From positions 1 through 64,000 of the forward strand of contig JNEN01000902.1 in the NCBI GenBank assembly GCA_000697355.1: a stretch of 64,000 bases of DNA. Direction: 5' to 3'. Below are positions 60,581 through 64,000 of this stretch, piece after piece; position 1 is the first letter of the stretch; each line of letters opens with the position of its first letter. Origin of the DNA: Syncephalastrum monosporum B8922. Taxonomy: Eukaryota > Mucoromycota > Mucoromycetes > Mucorales > Syncephalastraceae. The notes under the pieces were generated by a model that was not told the origin of the DNA, made no database searches, and saw only the letters and a list, made by a program, of their open reading frames with translations. A program made the position numbers and the translations under genes.

Positions 60581-62192
60581 ATGAAGACCCCTTCGGTGGC
60601 AGCGCCTACCCATCTCGACTTGGAATCCTACCTATCCTCATACGCAGGTACATAGTGTCGTGTTTTCTGGTGGTTGCGTCTCATTGTGTGAGCAGGCTAT
60701 ACCCGTATTGACCGCGCCCTTTACCTCGCCGAGCATTGTCGCCAGTTCCAAGTTCGCGCGCGTCAATGGGCTCTGCAGGAGATAAAAACCACCACAACCA
60801 ATACCAAGCTCTACGAGTCGACCGTCAATGACCTCAACAAACTCCTCTCAAGCCAAGGCCAGCAGCCGCTCGACCCCGATCAGGCCTGGATCTCCCAGGC
60901 ACAGCTCGAAAACAAGACGGCCGAAGACAAGCTCGAGGCTGATATCAAGACCTTCAAGAACAACCTCTCCAAGGACAGCATCCGCGTAAGATTAAGATAC
61001 GTGACATAGCACCCACCGAAGGCTCACGCTTGGACAGCTTACCTACTTTCGCATGGGCGATCAAAGCTGCAAGGCTGGCGAGTTCTCGAATGCCTTGAAA
61101 CACTACATGCGCGCTCGCGACTATTGCACCGACCCGGCGAATGTACTCGAAATGTGTTTCAAAGTCATCAAGGTAGACTGCTCCTTTTCTTTACTTTACT
61201 TTATGTCCATATGATAGGTCACATCCCTCTAATGCTGTCGTCTCTAGGCCAACATATCCCAACACAACTTCTCGCATGTCACGACACATATTGCTCGCAT
61301 CGAGAGCACACCTAATATTCAATTGAACGACCTCGTCCGTAGCAAGGTCGAGTGCTGCCGTGCGCTCGTCGCGCTGGCTATGCGCGAACAGTACCATGCG
61401 GCTGCCACCGCGCTGCTCAACGTCAGCTTCGAGCTCAACAACCAGTTCAACGACGTCCTCTCCGCCAATGATATCGCCGTCTATGGCGGCCTGTGCGCCC
61501 TGGCCTCCTTTGATCGACACGAGCTGCGCACCAAACTCATGACGAACGGCGCGTTCAAGGGCTATTTAGAACTTGAGCCGCAGATCAGGGACATGATCGA
61601 GGCCTTTTATACGTCCAATTATGCGCAGTGCTTGTCTTTGCTGAAAGACTACAGGGTAAAAATGATACTTGCATTTCCCCGCAAGGCAAAATTCTGACAC
61701 CTTCTTTTTTTATTTTTAATTTTATTTTTATTTTGTTTTCTCTAGAATGACTTGTGCCTGGACCTCTATCTCGGGTCCCATGCCGACCGCCTCATTGAGC
61801 TAATCCAGGAAAAGGCTATGATACAATACTGCCGGCCTTATGCGACGGTGGACATGCATCGTATGGCCAACGCCTTTCAGCTCGATGTGGATACACTACA
61901 AAAAGAAGTCATTGCTTTGATCCGGAAAAACAAGATTGGCGTTCGCATTGACAGTCATCAAAAGGTAATGCGAGAATGCAAAGAGCAATACACATATCAC
62001 TGTAGACAAGGGAGCTTAAAAAGAGATGATTTACCACCGTGCATTTAGATCTTGCGAGCCAAACAGACCGACCAGCGGCGTCAGGCCCTCGATCGCTCGC
62101 TTGCCACCGGTGCCGAATTTGAAACGTCTACTAAGGCACTAATGCTACGATACCAAATTCTCAAGAGCCGCATTGCTTTGAACGATAAATAA
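60581..62192 (+). CDS. CSN1: COP9 signalosome subunit 1 (CSN1/GPS1), PCI domain
   Basis: Seven-exon-scale gene from MKTPSVAAPTHLDLESYLSS to LKSRIALNDK. The N-terminal part has YTRIDRALYLAEHC and QWALQEIKTTTNTKLYES. The middle TPR-like repeats read LTYFRMGDQSCKAGEFSNAL and HYMRARDYCTDPANVLEMCF. The CSN1/Rpn7 signature is KVECCRALVALAMREQYHAA then AVYGGLCALASFDRHELRTK. The PCI domain is RLIELIQEKAMIQYCRPYAT to VIALIRKNKIGVRIDSHQK. Its length (~450 residues) fits CSN1. Lack of the C-terminal Rpn7 features and the GGLCALASFDR motif favour CSN1 over proteasome Rpn7. The complex deneddylates cullins. Confidence 0.92.
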
Positions 62193-62801
62193 ACATGTGT
62201 GTAGCCAAAGTAGTGGATTCAGAACAAAGGTGTCTTTGATGGGTATGTGTGTGTGTGTGTATAGATCAAAGCCTAGTCTTGTTTATCTTCTGATGTGGCA
62301 AAAGTTACTCTTTGCCACCGCCTTGAATGCATGATGGCCCACCCTCCGTTCCCTTCCACTTTGATAGATAGGATCTGTATCACTGTGGCACTTCACTATG
62401 TCAACGCTGGTAAGCGAAATATGTCAATGTCGAAGTACCATCCCTCCTTACGTGCCTTCCTAGAACAAGCTCGACAGAGAGAGATCGCTGACTCAGGTTA
62501 GCGTAGACTTATAATTCTTTCTGATCCATCATATCCCATTTGCGACAACTTTGTGAAGTGCATCCATGGATGACCCTATTGCCTCGGCAACCATAAATGT
62601 TACTTTGACTTGTAAGCTGGTGGTTATTTTTTTTTTCTTTTCGCGTCAAAATGGTCTACAGTAGTACTGTACATGTGCTAGCTTATGCCAGAATGACAAT
62701 GCATGAAATGCGGCAGCGCCGAAAAGAAGCTCGTGTCACGCTAGGATAAGATCAAGCGCTAACCATTAGGGAAAAAATCCTTTTCCCTTCTAGCATTCTG
62801 C
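62193..62801. other. Intergenic between CSN1 and the COP1-like gene
   Basis: 609 bp. A 68-codon open frame (62295-62501) has a protein-like composition (ALHYVNAGKRNMSMSKYHPS) but no recognised family; I leave it uncalled. A short TG repeat follows the CSN1 stop, and the COP1-like promoter must lie here. Confidence 0.5.
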
Positions 62802-63269
62802 ATGTCACAGAACGATTCAGTTCCCAGTGAAGAAGAAGACCCACTCGACCCCTTTCTCTGCTCGTCCTCGACTACAAGTGACACCGCACCGATCGTTTCC
62901 ACTTCGAATGAGGGGAAAGAGGCGCAACCGATGGCGGACCCGCTCGAATGGCTGCTGAGACAAGAGGAGCAGCCCTTTCAACGTAATGGCGATAGACTGC
63001 TTGTTCCATTCCCCTTGTTTTAATGAGATCCCAGTGACTAGACCAGGGGCCGGCGAGCCACAACAGCGCGAGACCAGCCATACAAAAGGTGAAGCGTCAT
63101 CGGCAGAGTCGAGTCGAGCCAAACCGAGCAACTCCAGCACGCGGCACCGTCCAAAATGGCTCCGCTTATCCTCGCTCCTGCGCGCCTTGAAAGGGACACC
63201 CACGCCTCGGTTACAAGACTCGGAAGAACATACCCAACAGCCATCATCATCATCATTATCATCATCACC

Positions 63270-63341
<72 letters not shown>

Positions 63342-64000
63342 AAATGATCACGAAGAGGACCCAGAAGGCTTACTATGGTAAGCACGGGCTGCATTGTATA
63401 TGTCTATGGCTGACAGTAAACCTGGGTCTTTGTTGTGCCTTGTAGTCCGATATGCCATGAGATATTCGAAGACGCCATTATCACCTCGTGCGGACATTCG
63501 TTCTGGTAAGATAAAGGTACTCACCCACTCACTCGATCTGTGGAGCTCATAGAAAGTCATACAGCCAACAATGCATCCACCTCACCCTGAAACGGACGCG
63601 GGACTGCCCCATTTGCAGGAAACCGCTATCCCAAGATGGCGCTTTTCCTGTTTTTCTTCCCAACTTCCAGCGTAAGCCACTCTTGACAACACTACAAACT
63701 CTTTGACCATACTCACACGTCCTTGCCCATCACAGTCAAAGAGACGACAGAGTGGTACAAACGGACGAAACAGCAACAGACACTTGTCAAAGCCAGAGTC
63801 AACCACAACATGAACGTCCACGACTTGGCTTCCTTCTTCTACAACCATCTGCGTAACCTACCCGCTGACAACGTTGAGCAAGGCCTACTGACCGCACTAG
63901 ACAAGATGGTCCATGAGGAAAAGTCGCAGGCGCTTTCCAAAAACCTGTTGTATGATGCATTCTTGCAAAAACTCAAACAGAACCAACAGGAGGTGATCCT
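62802..64000 (+). CDS. COP1-like RING E3 ubiquitin ligase (partial, cut by window end)
   Basis: At least five exons are present, and the frame is open at 64000. An acidic N-terminus (MSQNDSVPSEEEDPLDPFLC) precedes a Ser-rich linker with 23 consecutive Gln. The C3HC4 RING is split by two introns: LLCPICHEIFEDAIITSCGH, then SFCQQCIHLTLKRTRDCPIC, RKPL. Next come FPVFLPNFQLKETTEWYKRT and a helical stretch ALSKNLLYDAFLQKLKQNQQ, matching the coiled coil after the RING in COP1, which continues into WD40 repeats in known proteins. That part lies beyond this window. COP1 ubiquitinates transcription factors via CUL4-DDB1 in plants and animals. Confidence 0.8.
63271..63339 (+). repeat. (CAA)13(CAG)10 run coding 23 Gln in the COP1-like protein
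   Basis: A pure CAA block followed by a pure CAG block, in frame. The two-phase structure suggests slippage within each block. Confidence 0.95.

Overview
This is a nuclear chromosome segment of a filamentous fungus, most likely an early-diverging Mucoromycota (Mucorales-type) species. The signs are short introns (about 50-90 nt, GT-AG with YTRAC-like branch points) in almost every gene, a CotH-kinase family secreted/surface protein, an otubain, a PRL-type phosphatase and a COP1-like ligase beside a COP9 signalosome subunit (sets that many yeasts lack), and many CAG/CAA-encoded polyglutamine runs. No rRNA, tRNA, CRISPR array or intact transposon was recognised.

Layout, left to right. 0.6-3.2 kb: Kelch-BTB protein (-). 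4.6-7.2 kb: MUP1/LAT-like amino-acid permease (-). 7.2-9.6 kb: gene-poor, with a decayed minus-strand coding relic. 9.6-10.5 kb: PRL-type phosphatase (-). 11.5-13.0 kb: casein kinase 2 alpha (-). 14.8-15.4 kb: cytochrome b5 (+). 15.7-18.1 kb: Ase1/PRC1/MAP65 microtubule bundler (-). 18.1-21.2 kb: empty. 21.2-22.2 kb: orphan Ser-rich protein (+). 22.7-23.4 kb: orphan secreted protein (-). 23.9-24.8 kb: Trm9-like tRNA methyltransferase (+). 25.0-27.0 kb: Ssb-type Hsp70 (-). 27.1-28.1 kb: small golgin-like coiled-coil protein (-). 28.7-29.9 kb: mitochondrial nucleoside diphosphate kinase (+). 30.1-31.2 kb: otubain (+). 31.3-34.1 kb: VPS52 (-). 34.3-37.9 kb: NRPS-like adenylation-thiolation-reductase enzyme (-). 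37.9-40.9 kb: empty. 40.9-41.9 kb: SAGA subunit Sgf11 (+). 43.4-43.9 kb: small secreted protein (+). 45.4-46.6 kb: Ppn2-like membrane metallophosphatase (+). 46.8-48.8 kb: CotH protein (+). 49.0-51.1 kb: Atg4 protease (+). 51.3-52.0 kb: HIS3 (-). 52.7-54.6 kb: MFS anion:cation symporter (-). 55.9-60.3 kb: SAGA subunit Spt20, very Gln-rich (-). 60.6-62.2 kb: COP9 signalosome subunit CSN1 (+). 62.8 kb to the end: COP1-like RING E3 ligase (+), cut by the window edge.

Most genes are housekeeping and not an operon-like system, but some functional neighbours stand out. There are two ubiquitin-pathway pairs in a broad sense (CSN1 next to COP1; otubain elsewhere), two SAGA subunits (Sgf11, Spt20), and a run of secretory or vacuolar proteins at 43-51 kb. 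The least expected features are three independent GC-AG introns whose splicing is dictated by conserved protein motifs. One of them follows an 18-nt microexon that carries the otubain catalytic cysteine. Others are the replacement of the PRL prenylation tail by polyglutamine, and a stand-alone reductase of secondary-metabolite type.
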